A DNA stretch of 64,000 nt from Sulfurovum sp. AR. Lineage in GTDB: Bacteria > Campylobacterota > Campylobacteria > Campylobacterales > Sulfurovaceae. Of the stretch, positions 47,435-57,401 are shown piece after piece. Below the pieces are notes generated by a model. The model worked only from the letters and a program-made list of their open reading frames with translations, did not search any database and was not told the DNA's origin. The DNA lies in the NCBI RefSeq assembly GCF_000296775.1, contig NZ_AJLE01000006.1, forward strand, positions 62,001-126,000. The letters are read 5' to 3'. Position numbers and translations under genes: made by a program. The stretch's first letter is position 1. Each line of letters opens with the position of its first letter.

Positions 47435-49588
47435 TTATTTATTATATGCGTCATCCAAACTAATGATCTCGATCAATTTGAACTGACGTGAAATTTTTTC
47501 TGCAAGAAGCTGCTTTTTAGACTCATTGCTCTCCACTTCTATCTGGCAGAACTCTGCTTGTTCTGAATTCCTGATCCCCAACTCTATACTCAAAATATTG
47601 AGATTAAGATCAGTAAGTTTCACCAGCAGGTCTGCCAAAATACCTTTTTTGTTTTGAAGACTGATAGTGAGTCTATATCTGGAGAGCTTGGAACCACTCC
47701 AACTCACATAGACCATCTCTTGCCCCTCTAACATCTTATCGTAGGCTTTCTTGCATAATTTGTGGTGTATAATAGCTTTACTACCCTTATAAAATGCAAC
47801 GATTTGGTCACCAACTTTAGGATGACAACAATAATCAAACTCTACACCGTCTATAGGCTTGTTCGTAAAGAATCTAAAGTGTTCTAACTCTTTAAGATAC
47901 GGTTTTTTATACCCTTTTTTGAGTAATTCCCAAAAACGTACGACTTTGGTACCCATATAATCTGCCACTTTGTGTATGGTCTCTTTGTAATAGTCAAGCT
48001 GAACCGGCAATTTATAAATGGCATCCATATGCCCCATACTTTCTAAAAGCTCTTTCATAGCACTGCTCTCCTGAGAGAACAGTGTTCCCAGGATATTGTA
48101 TGCACTTAAGGTATCTGCCTCTTTTATTCTGGCTCTGCATGAGCTTCTAATACCCTCTTTGGCCCTGGATGTTTTTACAGTATCAAGCCATGAACAGTAC
48201 AAATGCACTTCACTGTCTTTGATAATATTCACAATGTCACCATTTTTTAAAATGGTCAAGAGTGGTACTTTTTGCTTATTGACCAAAGCTTCTGCTGCAT
48301 TGGCACCAACCTGAGAGTGGACGGCATAGGCAAAATCAAGGGCCACTGATCCTTTCGGTAAGGTAAAGTAATCCCCTTTAGGTGAAAACACAGTAATATC
48401 TTCAGAGAAAAGATCGGATTTTGCCAGTTCATAGAACTCTTCTATAGATTCATTTTGATAATGCAAACTCTCTAGCCATGACAGGTTCACACCCATATTT
48501 CCATCTTTGTATTTCCAGTGTGCTGCAACACCATACTCTGCCAGTCTATGCATCTCTACGGTTCGTATCTGCGCTTCCACGATCCCCTCCTCGGAGAACA
48601 GTGTCGTATGGATGGTCTTATAGCCATTTTCCTTAGGCACTGCGATATAATCTTTGAACCTGGAGATAAGAGGTGTAAACCTTAAATGTACAAGTCCTAA
48701 GACCCTGTAACACTCTATGGGCTTTTTCACAATGATACGGATCGCCAGCATGTCCAATACCTCTTCTATACTCACACCCTTACGATGCATCTTTAAATAG
48801 ATGGAATAGTAGTGTTTGACCCTTCCGATGATCTCAAAATCATCTTCATCAAACCCGTCTTTTAACATCGTATCTTTAACATTTTGAATAAAAGCGTTGA
48901 GTTTAAACTTCAAATTTTGTGCATTGGACTTCATATACGTATCTATACGTTTATAATCTTCAGGATAGATATAACGGAAACTCAGATCTTCCAAATGATT
49001 TTTAAGTCTTGAGATACCTAGTCTATGCGCAATAGGTGCATATACGACAAGGGTCTCTTCAGAGATACGTTTTTGTTTTGCAAAACTCAGTGCATCCAGT
49101 GTGATCATATTGTGCAGTCTGTCACACAGTTTGATCACAAGTACACGTACATCTTTGATCGATGCAATCAGCATTTTGCGAAATGAAAGCGCGGAGTTGA
49201 TCAATCTTTCATCGGAGCCTGAAGGAACCAACTCTTCATCACGTATCTCGACGATCTTGGTGAGTCCCTCAACCATATGGGCAACATCGTACCCGAATTC
49301 GTCTTCCAACTCTTCGATCGTATAATGTGTATCTTCCACCACATCATGCAAAAGAGCAGCCTGTACCATCATTTCATCATTGGAGATCTTTGCAGTGATC
49401 GCTGCAACCAAAATAGGATGGACAATATAAGGTTCTCCACTTTTGCGTGTCTGCCCTTTATGTGCTTCGAGTGAATGTTCTAGTGCTTTGGTTGTTTCAG
49501 GTAGAGGAGATGGGATTACTTCCCAAAGAAGGGCACTTGCCTCTTCTATAGTCTTTATCTTTTTAGCTTTATCGAGAAAAGCATCCAA
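47435..49588 (-). CDS. spoT: Bifunctional (p)ppGpp synthetase/hydrolase
   Basis: Makes and degrades the alarmone ppGpp. The 717-residue protein has an HD hydrolase domain with LLHDVVEDTHYT (about 80-91), a synthetase domain with RFKDYIAVPKENGYKTIHTT, a TGS domain with TVFSPKGDYFTLPKGS, and a C-terminal ACT domain. Since both HD motifs and synthetase residues appear intact, it is probably the only RSH in the genome, as in Campylobacter. The start appears to be a TTG (49588) with AAGG upstream; no ATG is available. It follows rpoZ. Confidence 0.95.
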   Translation of the reverse strand: MDAFLDKAKKIKTIEEASALLWEVIPSPLPETTKALEHSLEAHKGQTRKSGEPYIVHPILVAAITAKISNDEMMVQAALLHDVVEDTHYTIEELEDEFGYDVAHMVEGLTKIVEIRDEELVPSGSDERLINSALSFRKMLIASIKDVRVLVIKLCDRLHNMITLDALSFAKQKRISEETLVVYAPIAHRLGISRLKNHLEDLSFRYIYPEDYKRIDTYMKSNAQNLKFKLNAFIQNVKDTMLKDGFDEDDFEIIGRVKHYYSIYLKMHRKGVSIEEVLDMLAIRIIVKKPIECYRVLGLVHLRFTPLISRFKDYIAVPKENGYKTIHTTLFSEEGIVEAQIRTVEMHRLAEYGVAAHWKYKDGNMGVNLSWLESLHYQNESIEEFYELAKSDLFSEDITVFSPKGDYFTLPKGSVALDFAYAVHSQVGANAAEALVNKQKVPLLTILKNGDIVNIIKDSEVHLYCSWLDTVKTSRAKEGIRSSCRARIKEADTLSAYNILGTLFSQESSAMKELLESMGHMDAIYKLPVQLDYYKETIHKVADYMGTKVVRFWELLKKGYKKPYLKELEHFRFFTNKPIDGVEFDYCCHPKVGDQIVAFYKGSKAIIHHKLCKKAYDKMLEGQEMVYVSWSGSKLSRYRLTISLQNKKGILADLLVKLTDLNLNILSIELGIRNSEQAEFCQIEVESNESKKQLLAEKISRQFKLIEIISLDDAYNK

Positions 49589-49594
49589 AGGAGT

Positions 49595-49804
49595 TTAACC
49601 TTCTAGGCTGACAGTGATTTTACCTTCAGCTATTTCTTGCAATGCAATATCTGAATATTTCATGCCTGATGTATCGATATCTAAAAGTACTTCAGCACCG
49701 TTAGCGATAGCCTCTGCTCTTTTTCCTACTGCATTTGCAAGAAGGTATTTATCAAAATCTACTTTTTCAAGTGCTTTTGCTGTTAATTGTTCTGTTCTCA
49801 TCAT
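49595..49804 (-). CDS. rpoZ: RNA polymerase omega subunit
   Basis: A 69-residue protein that helps assemble RNA polymerase by binding beta prime. It shows KYLLANAVGKRAEAIANGAEV and the following SDIALQEIAEGKI motif, typical of omega. The start may be the first or second Met; AAGGA is before both. It is placed before spoT, a pairing common to many bacteria, and after pyrH. Confidence 0.94.
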   Translation of the reverse strand: MMRTEQLTAKALEKVDFDKYLLANAVGKRAEAIANGAEVLLDIDTSGMKYSDIALQEIAEGKITVSLEG

Positions 49805-49829
49805 ATTCTTTCCTTTATTATTTCATTCT

Positions 49830-50591
<762 letters not shown>

Positions 50592-50607
50592 TTAAACTCT
50601 TAAATGC

Positions 50608-51975
50608 CTAAATTGTTATCAGTTTCAAGGGGTTAATATGCTTGGAGTCTTTTGTTGCCTGAAAAATGAGTTTTTCATTCACTTTTCCTACCACATATCC
50701 CTTTTGTATCTTTGCCCCGACATGTATCGTAGGCGCAATTTTAGAAAGTCCTGCATAGACTGTATGTATCTTGCTGCTATGAGAAACGACCACCACATTG
50801 CCCAACATACTGCTTTTCCCGGCAAAAACCACTTTCCCGTTCAAAATATTTTTTACTTTTGAGTTTGCCACAGGTGATTTGAGTGTAATAGACTCATTAA
50901 AGATCTTGATCTTGTAAATAGGATCCACATAGGTACCAAACTTTTTGACGAGCTTTGCTCCCGGTAATGGAGAGATTGTTTTCCCGCCTCTATACGCATA
51001 GGTTTTAGACTTTTGATACGAAGAGTTTACCTGTCGTACTTTTTCACTCTCTTTATAGGTTTTTTGCTCTGCTTTTCTTGCTTCAGATGCAGCCAAACGT
51101 GCTCTTTTTCTCTCTTGCTCTGTTTTTGCTTGTTTTAAGGCCTCTTGGGCTTTTCTTGCATTGATACGAGCCAATGCCTTTGCTTCACGTATCTCTCTTT
51201 GTCTCTGTTTTTCAAGACGCATTGCTTCTTTTTCAGCTTCTGCCCTCTTACGTGCTTCATTGACCTCTTGTGTACGTAAGATATTCAGTTTAGCCAGTGT
51301 AGACCGAAGGGAATCCTGTTTATCCACGATCTTTGCAAGTTTTACATTGTATTTCTCTTCATCTGAAGCAAGCTTTTTACGCAACTTCTCTTTTGCTGCT
51401 TTTTTTTGCGTAAACTCCTCTCTTTTTTTCACAATACGTGCAATCTCGTTTTTTGTTTTATTGCGCAGATAGACTTTGTCTTCTTTCTGTTTTTTCAGCT
51501 TTTCCAGATCTCTTTTTAATTCCGCTAACATTTTGGTATTATGGTTTTTATAGGCAATGTAGACTTCATGAGAAAGTATAGATTCTTTCGTAGGTTCATG
51601 TGCTTTTTCCATAGCAAAAACAATAGAGAATTGTTCAGAAAGCAAAGAGACGAACTTTTGATGTTTCTCTTCCAATGCCTGACTTGTAGAATCTAACTCT
51701 TTTTCAGATTTAGCCAATTCGGTTTTTAATACGGCATACTGCTCTTCTGATTTTTTTTGCTCTATTTCAAGTTCACCTATTTTATTTTCAAGATAAACGA
51801 TGTCCTTTTCTGCAACCTGTATATCCTTAGCAATTTTGTCAAGCTGCCTGCTTGTCTTTTTTTGGGCAGCCGATGCAGCAGAGAGTCTCTCTTTGGACTT
51901 TTCGATCTTTACAGTCGTTGATGCACTGTGAAGCAATCCTATTGCGACAAAGCAGATCAGAATTAAAGATCTCAC
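50608..51975 (-). CDS. EnvC-like degenerate LytM/M23 protein
   Basis: A 455-residue exported protein. After a signal peptide (about 1-18) comes a very long coiled coil (about 25-330, rich in Lys, Glu, Ala and Arg) and a C-terminal LytM fold (about 345-455). The zinc residues of active M23 enzymes are not there: the HxxxD motif is missing around IFNESITLKSP, and the final HxH reads YAGL where active enzymes have YAHL. This is the EnvC pattern: an activator of amidases and not a hydrolase. It overlaps ftsX by 4 bp, matching the FtsEX-EnvC pairing. Confidence 0.85.
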   Translation of the reverse strand: MRSLILICFVAIGLLHSASTTVKIEKSKERLSAASAAQKKTSRQLDKIAKDIQVAEKDIVYLENKIGELEIEQKKSEEQYAVLKTELAKSEKELDSTSQALEEKHQKFVSLLSEQFSIVFAMEKAHEPTKESILSHEVYIAYKNHNTKMLAELKRDLEKLKKQKEDKVYLRNKTKNEIARIVKKREEFTQKKAAKEKLRKKLASDEEKYNVKLAKIVDKQDSLRSTLAKLNILRTQEVNEARKRAEAEKEAMRLEKQRQREIREAKALARINARKAQEALKQAKTEQERKRARLAASEARKAEQKTYKESEKVRQVNSSYQKSKTYAYRGGKTISPLPGAKLVKKFGTYVDPIYKIKIFNESITLKSPVANSKVKNILNGKVVFAGKSSMLGNVVVVSHSSKIHTVYAGLSKIAPTIHVGAKIQKGYVVGKVNEKLIFQATKDSKHINPLKLITI

Positions 51976-52787
51976 TCCTGTACCCCCTTACTGCTAAATA
52001 CAACCGTATAGACAGCAATTACAACGATCACAATCGAAGAGCCCAACAAAATACCGATATCGCTAACCTTAAAAAGTGCTTCCTGGTTTTGCACCATGAT
52101 GTCTATCCCGCTTTGGGCAGCCCAGTAAAATTTGGTATAAAAGAAGATCGCAGAGACCAATATCGTTGAAAATATCGCATCTACAAAAGCAACTTTGAAA
52201 AGTATACCTGATCTAAGCATCAATGGTGCACCGAATATCTCCATGACCTGCATACGCTCTTTGTGTGCATATTTCCATATCTCCATCTGTTTGATAATAA
52301 GGAAGAGACTCACCACGGCCATAAAAACGATAAATATTTTGAGTATAAACTTAATAAATGCAAAAAGTCTGTAATTGGACTGATAACTACTGCCGAATGT
52401 CTCGACTTGTTTAATGTTGGCATCCGCTTCAAGAGTTTTTTTGATCTCTTCCAACCCTGAAGTATGAAGATAGGAATCTAACCCAAGGTTATAAAAATAT
52501 GGGAGTGCAGCCAATATTTCTTTACTGCTGCTTTGACTGATACCTTTTGCGACCTCGGAGACGATACTCTCACGCTTGATCTTTTCAGCCGTGCTGATGT
52601 GGTCGTTCAGTGCTTGAAAATCAGAAAGCTCCATAGACTTTTTTGTCACAGCAAGCATAAAATAACCCTCTTTAAGCCCTTTTTCATACGTGTTTGTTGT
52701 ACGTTCAAATACCAGATAAAATTCAATACCCAATAAAATTGCCATCAGCGGCAAAATAAACATAAGATGGTTTTTAATGAACTTCAT
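51972..52787 (-). CDS. ftsX: Cell-division membrane protein FtsX
   Basis: A 271-residue inner-membrane protein with four helices (about 7-25, 146-170, 198-218 and 242-264) and a periplasmic domain between the first two, as in FtsX. FtsX transmits ATPase cycling of FtsE to a periplasmic EnvC-type protein to turn on amidases. The ATG at 52787 is preferred to the GTG 6 bases upstream because AAGGG lies 5 nt before it. It overlaps ftsE by 14 bp and the EnvC-like gene by 4 bp. Confidence 0.9.
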   Translation of the reverse strand: MKFIKNHLMFILPLMAILLGIEFYLVFERTTNTYEKGLKEGYFMLAVTKKSMELSDFQALNDHISTAEKIKRESIVSEVAKGISQSSSKEILAALPYFYNLGLDSYLHTSGLEEIKKTLEADANIKQVETFGSSYQSNYRLFAFIKFILKIFIVFMAVVSLFLIIKQMEIWKYAHKERMQVMEIFGAPLMLRSGILFKVAFVDAIFSTILVSAIFFYTKFYWAAQSGIDIMVQNQEALFKVSDIGILLGSSIVIVVIAVYTVVFSSKGVQE

Positions 52788-53448
52788 AGACACCCTTACT
52801 CTCTATAATAAAATGTCTGTAAGGTAAAGAGAAGATCGTTGGGATTTTGTGTGTTACGACCAAAACGGTTGTATCAAGCTGTTGACAGGCATTTTCCATG
52901 AGGTCCCAGATCACATTAGATGAATAATCATCAAGGTTACCCGTAGGTTCATCTGCCAATATCACCACCGGATTTTTAGACAATGCTCTTGCCACACCCA
53001 CACGCTGCTGTTCTCCACCACTCAATTCTAACGGATACTTATCGGCATGATCAGGAAGTTTTACATGCTTAAGCAGTCTTCGTGCCTGAGTCTCCTGTAT
53101 CTCACTATCGTATCCAGCTATCATTAACGGTAAAACAACATTTTTTTTCACGGTCCATTCATTCACAAGTTTATAATCCTGGAAAATAATACCCATATGG
53201 GTTCTGAGTTCTTGCAGTTTACGTTGACTGACATGTGCCAGATCCAATCCACCCACAACAAGGTTGCCTTCACTCGGTCTTAGCTTTCCGTACAGTGCTT
53301 TGAGCAGTGTAGATTTACCTGAACCACTCGGTCCGGTGATAAAAACAAATTCACCTTTTTTAATGCTGAAGTTGGCATCTTTAATGACCTCTTTCCCTGC
53401 TTTTCCATAGGTGAGGGTAAGATGTGAAGCGTGAATCACATTGGACAT
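52774..53448 (-). CDS. ftsE: Cell-division ATP-binding protein FtsE
   Basis: A 224-residue ABC ATPase: Walker [11 protein letters not shown] (about 39-48), Q-loop IIFQDYKLV, signature [16 protein letters not shown], Walker [14 protein letters not shown] and H-loop VVTHK. Very short, single domain, as FtsE. With FtsX it forms the complex at the division ring. It follows trmB by 3 bp. Confidence 0.95.
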   Translation of the reverse strand: MSNVIHASHLTLTYGKAGKEVIKDANFSIKKGEFVFITGPSGSGKSTLLKALYGKLRPSEGNLVVGGLDLAHVSQRKLQELRTHMGIIFQDYKLVNEWTVKKNVVLPLMIAGYDSEIQETQARRLLKHVKLPDHADKYPLELSGGEQQRVGVARALSKNPVVILADEPTGNLDDYSSNVIWDLMENACQQLDTTVLVVTHKIPTIFSLPYRHFIIESKGVYEVH

Positions 53449-53451
53449 GCG

Positions 53452-54636
53452 CTACTCTCCTTTAACGAGCATTATCTGCTCAGCTAGTTTTTGATGTGCT
53501 TGAAAGTTGACTGTCGTCTTCACAGGCGGAGAGACAAAATATCTGCAACTCTCTTTTTCTAATAAAACATATTTATGTTCCGGTCTGTCAAAACTTCCAA
53601 AAGCGCACTTGATAAGTAGACTCTCTTCAGATATTTTGTACACCCGTTCAAAGTGTATGAAATACCCATCAAATACCAATGCTTTTTTCGGTAAACATTC
53701 TTCTATCCCTGACGTATATTTTACATCATTAAAATTAAAATCTATATTCAACGCTTTAGGTGCTGATTCTTGCGTGCATTTGACATAGACATCATAGATA
53801 TCTTTTTCCTGTCTCAGCCATCTTGCTTCATACTTACTTGTCACTTCCAATGCTTCATTTTTACGTACCTCTACTTCAACTTTAGGGATAGAAAAGAACG
53901 TTTCCAACGCATACCAAAAGTATTTGTCACTGTCTGTACGAAGCTCTAAACGCCCGCCTTTTCTTAATACTCTCATTGACTCATCTAAAAAACTGGGACT
54001 GATCACCCTTCTGTGAGGCTTTTTGTCCCAAGGCACAGGGAAATGTACAAAGATCTGTTCACAAACATTCGAAGGCAGCATCTCCAAAAAGAGTCTTGCA
54101 TCGTAGTTCACCACCCAAATATTGTCAAGCTTTTGCAGCTCTATCTGCTTGAGGACCTGTTGTGCTGAAGGTGTATGGATCTCTAACCCTATAAAAAGCG
54201 TATCGGGATTTTTTTTCGCCTGATGAAGCAGATGCCGTCCACTTCCAAAACCTACCTCAACGGAGATCTTCTCTTTGGGATAGGTGATGTTTTCAAAATC
54301 CTCTATCTTTTTAAAGTGTTCTGAAGAGAGTGGACTTTTGGTATTGGATATAGCGATATTGGAAGAGAGCACATCCAGGTTCAACGTTGTGGAAACACTC
54401 TCCAGTGCCTCTTTGAGAATGTTCACTTTAAGAGGTCTGGTCACTTTGTCATATTTGAGTAAGTAGGCTTTGTCATCGGGTTTGAGTTGAAGTAAGAACT
54501 CTTCTCCTGCATGTTCAATACCGATAAGCATATCGCTACGGTTCAGTGCAGTGGCGCAAAAGGTCATCATAGGACTATTTTTTATCTGCTGTTCTATTAT
54601 AGATGTATCAAAGGGGGTAACTTTTAAGTGTGGCAT
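53452..54636 (-). CDS. trmB: tRNA (guanine-N7-)-methyltransferase
   Basis: Makes m7G46 in tRNA using SAM. A 394-residue protein, longer than the 240 of E. coli because of an extra N-terminal part (about 1-115) and an extra C-terminal part (about 300-394), a form typical of Campylobacterota. The core has VEVGFGSGRHLLHQAKK, LFIGLEIHTPSAQQVLKQ and IFVHFPVPWDKKPHRRV, with SPSFLDESMRVL and LRTDSD. It lies between the FN3 lipoprotein and ftsE. Confidence 0.92.
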   Translation of the reverse strand: MPHLKVTPFDTSIIEQQIKNSPMMTFCATALNRSDMLIGIEHAGEEFLLQLKPDDKAYLLKYDKVTRPLKVNILKEALESVSTTLNLDVLSSNIAISNTKSPLSSEHFKKIEDFENITYPKEKISVEVGFGSGRHLLHQAKKNPDTLFIGLEIHTPSAQQVLKQIELQKLDNIWVVNYDARLFLEMLPSNVCEQIFVHFPVPWDKKPHRRVISPSFLDESMRVLRKGGRLELRTDSDKYFWYALETFFSIPKVEVEVRKNEALEVTSKYEARWLRQEKDIYDVYVKCTQESAPKALNIDFNFNDVKYTSGIEECLPKKALVFDGYFIHFERVYKISEESLLIKCAFGSFDRPEHKYVLLEKESCRYFVSPPVKTTVNFQAHQKLAEQIMLVKGE

Positions 54637-54645
54637 TGTTCCTGC

Positions 54646-55311
54646 TTATAATGTAATTTTGGTTATTTCGCTTGGATAAGCGCGTATTTTGTCATAACTT
54701 TGTGCGATGATCCGGTAGCTGTATGTATGTCCGCTTCTTACAAAAGTATCAATGTATTCAACCATCAATTGCCCTTGTACCTGTGAAACAAATTTCCATT
54801 CAGAACCATCCACCGATCTCTCTACGATATAACTATTGATACTTGTATTTGCATGCGGTTTCCACAGAAGTTTTACCACAGAGGGTGCGACCCTATAGGC
54901 TTTCACAAAAGAGACTGCCGAGAATGGAGGCAATGTTCTTACTTCTATCGGCTCACTGTGTCCGGACTCTTTTCCATATGCAAAGGTACTAAATGAGTAA
55001 CGGTATGTACTGTCGGCATTGACATGCGTATCCACAAAATGGGTTGCATAAGGGTTACCCACCGTGCCTATACGTTGAAAACCTTCTCTCTCTTTCGAAG
55101 CATCACTTCTGTAGATGTTGATCCCGTGTATGCGACGGTCATCTATCTTCTTCCATTCAAAACCTACAGAATTCATCCTTGGTAAAGCATGTACCTGTTC
55201 GATCGTCTCCAATGAAGGGTCTGTACCATAGGTCATCAATCCCTTGACAGCACCACACCCGTTAAAGGTAATTAAAGAGGTCACCCAGAGTACGAGGATC
55301 GATTTTTTCAT
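54646..55311 (-). CDS. Fibronectin type III-domain lipoprotein
   Basis: A 221-residue lipoprotein with lipobox FNGC (Cys19). It has two fibronectin type III-like domains (about 35-120 and 128-221), with patterns such as NSVGFEWKKIDDRRIHGINIYR and SVVKLLWKPHANTSINSYIV (each shown in part). FN3 domains bind proteins or sugars. The first 50 bp overlap the end of rluD in another frame, a long overlap. In C. jejuni a similar FN3 gene stands in the same place. Function unknown; surface or periplasmic binding is likely. Confidence 0.82.
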   Translation of the reverse strand: MKKSILVLWVTSLITFNGCGAVKGLMTYGTDPSLETIEQVHALPRMNSVGFEWKKIDDRRIHGINIYRSDASKEREGFQRIGTVGNPYATHFVDTHVNADSTYRYSFSTFAYGKESGHSEPIEVRTLPPFSAVSFVKAYRVAPSVVKLLWKPHANTSINSYIVERSVDGSEWKFVSQVQGQLMVEYIDTFVRSGHTYSYRIIAQSYDKIRAYPSEITKITL

Positions 55312-56215
55312 CTACTTCACCTTGATCGAAATTTTTAGATAAATACATTTTCATATCATCAAAAAGTGGGGCGACAAACTCCATTCTTTCACCGCTTACA
55401 GGGTGGACCAGATACAGTAAATATGCATGCAAATTAACTCTAGAAATTTTATCTCTTTTGCTCTTAAATCCATATAAATCATCGCCCAAAATATGGCGGC
55501 CAAGCGTATTTAAATGGACCCGTATCTGATGGGTTCTTCCTGTAAACAGTTTTGCTGCAATGAGCTCAACATTATGTTGGCTTGTCAGCAGTTTTACGAA
55601 GGCTGTTTTAGCGTTTCTGCCATTTGGGACCACATCCATTTTGAGTCGGTTCTTAGGATTACGTCCTATCGGTTTGTCTACGACTGTATTCTCTTTGAGC
55701 GGATGGTCTATCAATGCCAGATAGTAACGTCCCATACTCTTATCCTGTAGCTGTAAACTCAGTGCTTCATGCACCTTGTTGTTCTTGGCCACGACGAGTG
55801 CACCCGTAGTCTCTTTATCGATACGGTGTACGATACCATAACGCTCTTCTCCGCTGATGGTGGAAAGAGATATGCCTTTCTGGATCAGCCAATCTACCAG
55901 TGTAGGCTCTTTCACCGAAGGGGCAGGATGGACCACAAGGCCAGCAGGTTTGTTCACCACCAAAAGATACTCATCTTCATAGATCACCTCGACATCAAAG
56001 TCCACAGGTGCTACCTCACGTTTCTCAGCCTCTTTGAATGCATAGGCTATCTCATCGTCTTCTTCTACCTTGAAGCTTGTTTTTGTGATGGTCTTACTGT
56101 TGACGGATACCAGTCCATCTTTGATAAGTTTTTCGATCTGGTTACGGCTTACGTCCAACTGCTTGGCAAGTATCTTGTCTAGACGGCCTGATGCTGTAGC
56201 GGTAAATTGATTCAT
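55262..56215 (-). CDS. rluD: RluD-family 23S rRNA pseudouridine synthase
   Basis: A 317-residue enzyme with an N-terminal S4 domain (about 8-60, KQLDVSRNQIEKLIKDG) and a catalytic domain with GIVHRIDKETTGALVVAKN, which has the catalytic Asp in HRIDKET, plus LFTGRTHQIRVHL. RluD makes pseudouridines in helix 69 of 23S rRNA; assignment among RluA, RluC and RluD is by overall length and the S4 domain. It overlaps the FN3 lipoprotein. Confidence 0.93.
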   Translation of the reverse strand: MNQFTATASGRLDKILAKQLDVSRNQIEKLIKDGLVSVNSKTITKTSFKVEEDDEIAYAFKEAEKREVAPVDFDVEVIYEDEYLLVVNKPAGLVVHPAPSVKEPTLVDWLIQKGISLSTISGEERYGIVHRIDKETTGALVVAKNNKVHEALSLQLQDKSMGRYYLALIDHPLKENTVVDKPIGRNPKNRLKMDVVPNGRNAKTAFVKLLTSQHNVELIAAKLFTGRTHQIRVHLNTLGRHILGDDLYGFKSKRDKISRVNLHAYLLYLVHPVSGERMEFVAPLFDDMKMYLSKNFDQGEVDEKIDPRTLGDLFNYL

Positions 56216-56232
56216 GCTTTTTTCGAAAAAGA

Positions 56233-56586
56233 TCAGTCTGTCTGCTTACAAGGTTCATCAGAGAGAAACTGCTTGCGGACCCAGCCTCTTTGACCATCTG
56301 CATCTACTTTACACCATACAGGGTATTTCCATGCCATATAGCTCCTTCTGGTCGCATTCATCTCATCAAGCTCTTTTTGTGTGACTTCTCTTAAACAGCC
56401 GAGGTTTTGGACACACTCCTCTGTCCAGACACGGGTATAGATCTTTTTGGCTTTTCGGTTAGGTTCCACACTTAATGCAAGGGACTCACATCTTTTGATG
56501 AGCTTCACGGTAAATTCCCGGGGTTGTATTTGCTCCTCAGCCATCAAAGATGCAAACACGAAGCTTAGTAGCAAGAGGTATCTCAC
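56233..56586 (-). CDS. Hypothetical exported SH3-like protein
   Basis: A 117-residue protein with a signal peptide (about 1-15, ending LMAEE). The mature part is Cys-rich (RCES, EECVQNLGCL, VWCKV, EPCKQ), so disulfides may form in the periplasm, and its WCKVDADGQRGWVRKQFL stretch resembles the end of a bacterial SH3 domain. I do not recognise the family beyond this. It overlaps the ttcA-like gene by 4 bp (ATGA type) and precedes rluD. Confidence 0.7.
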   Translation of the reverse strand: MRYLLLLSFVFASLMAEEQIQPREFTVKLIKRCESLALSVEPNRKAKKIYTRVWTEECVQNLGCLREVTQKELDEMNATRRSYMAWKYPVWCKVDADGQRGWVRKQFLSDEPCKQTD

Positions 56587-57401
56587 AGTACTTCCTCTAT
56601 ATCATCTCGGTTCCAGCGTTCAGGGTCAAAGAAGGTATCATCATGGATATGTTTAAAGGAAGCCTTGAACATTTTAAAGACATCTTTATTCTCTTTCTCA
56701 AGCTCGGCCAACCATGCTTTGGTCGCAGCTCTTGCATACGGCATCTTTACCTCTTTTAACATGGCAGGACAGGCTTCATCTCCTATGACCTTCAGGTTAT
56801 TCTCTTCGGCAAAGGCACGCAGTTGTGTCTCACGTGCTTGGATCAGCGGGCGTATCAGGTGAAAACCTCTGCTTGTTTTATAGATAGGTGCCAAGGCTCT
56901 CATGCTTCCATTGTAGAACATGTTCATAAAGAAACTTTCTACCGTGTCATCAAAGTGATGTCCCAGTGCCACCTTGGTGAAACCGCCCTGTTCAGCAAAG
57001 CTATAGAGTGCCCCTCTTCTCATACGCGAGAAATAGGAACAGAATGAAGAGTTTTCCCTGATCGTATCATTGGAAATTTCATAGATATTGGTATCAAAAA
57101 CGGTATGCTTGATACCATACTCTTTACAATGTGCTTCTAAAAAAGCATAATGTTCATCAGGCATACCATATTTCACCGTACACGCTTCAAACTCAAAATG
57201 AAAAGGTGCGTGTCGCTGCATGTGTTTCAAGATATGTACAAGCGCCAGGGAATCTTTACCTCCGCTCAGACCGACCAGTACTTTATCACCCTCACCTATT
57301 AGTCTGAACTCAGCATTCGTCTTACCTGCCAATTTGAGCAGTTTTTTGCTTATAGGGATGCTTTTAGAGGCAGTACGTCTTTGGTTATCGTTCAAGGGCA
57401 T
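56583..57401 (-). CDS. TtcA-like PP-loop tRNA thiolation protein
   Basis: A 272-residue PP-loop ATPase of the TtcA/TilS-like group, which activates tRNA cytidine 32 for thiolation with a [4Fe-4S] cluster. Seen: LVGLSGGKDSLALVHIL (PP-loop), FCSYFSRMRRGALY, LGHHFDDTVESFFMN and EACPAML. TtcA normally carries CxxC plus a third Cys; here the second Cys of the pair is Phe (CSYF), leaving two. The exact substrate is therefore less certain. Start overlaps mtnN by 17 bp. Confidence 0.8.
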   Translation of the reverse strand: MPLNDNQRRTASKSIPISKKLLKLAGKTNAEFRLIGEGDKVLVGLSGGKDSLALVHILKHMQRHAPFHFEFEACTVKYGMPDEHYAFLEAHCKEYGIKHTVFDTNIYEISNDTIRENSSFCSYFSRMRRGALYSFAEQGGFTKVALGHHFDDTVESFFMNMFYNGSMRALAPIYKTSRGFHLIRPLIQARETQLRAFAEENNLKVIGDEACPAMLKEVKMPYARAATKAWLAELEKENKDVFKMFKASFKHIHDDTFFDPERWNRDDIEEVL

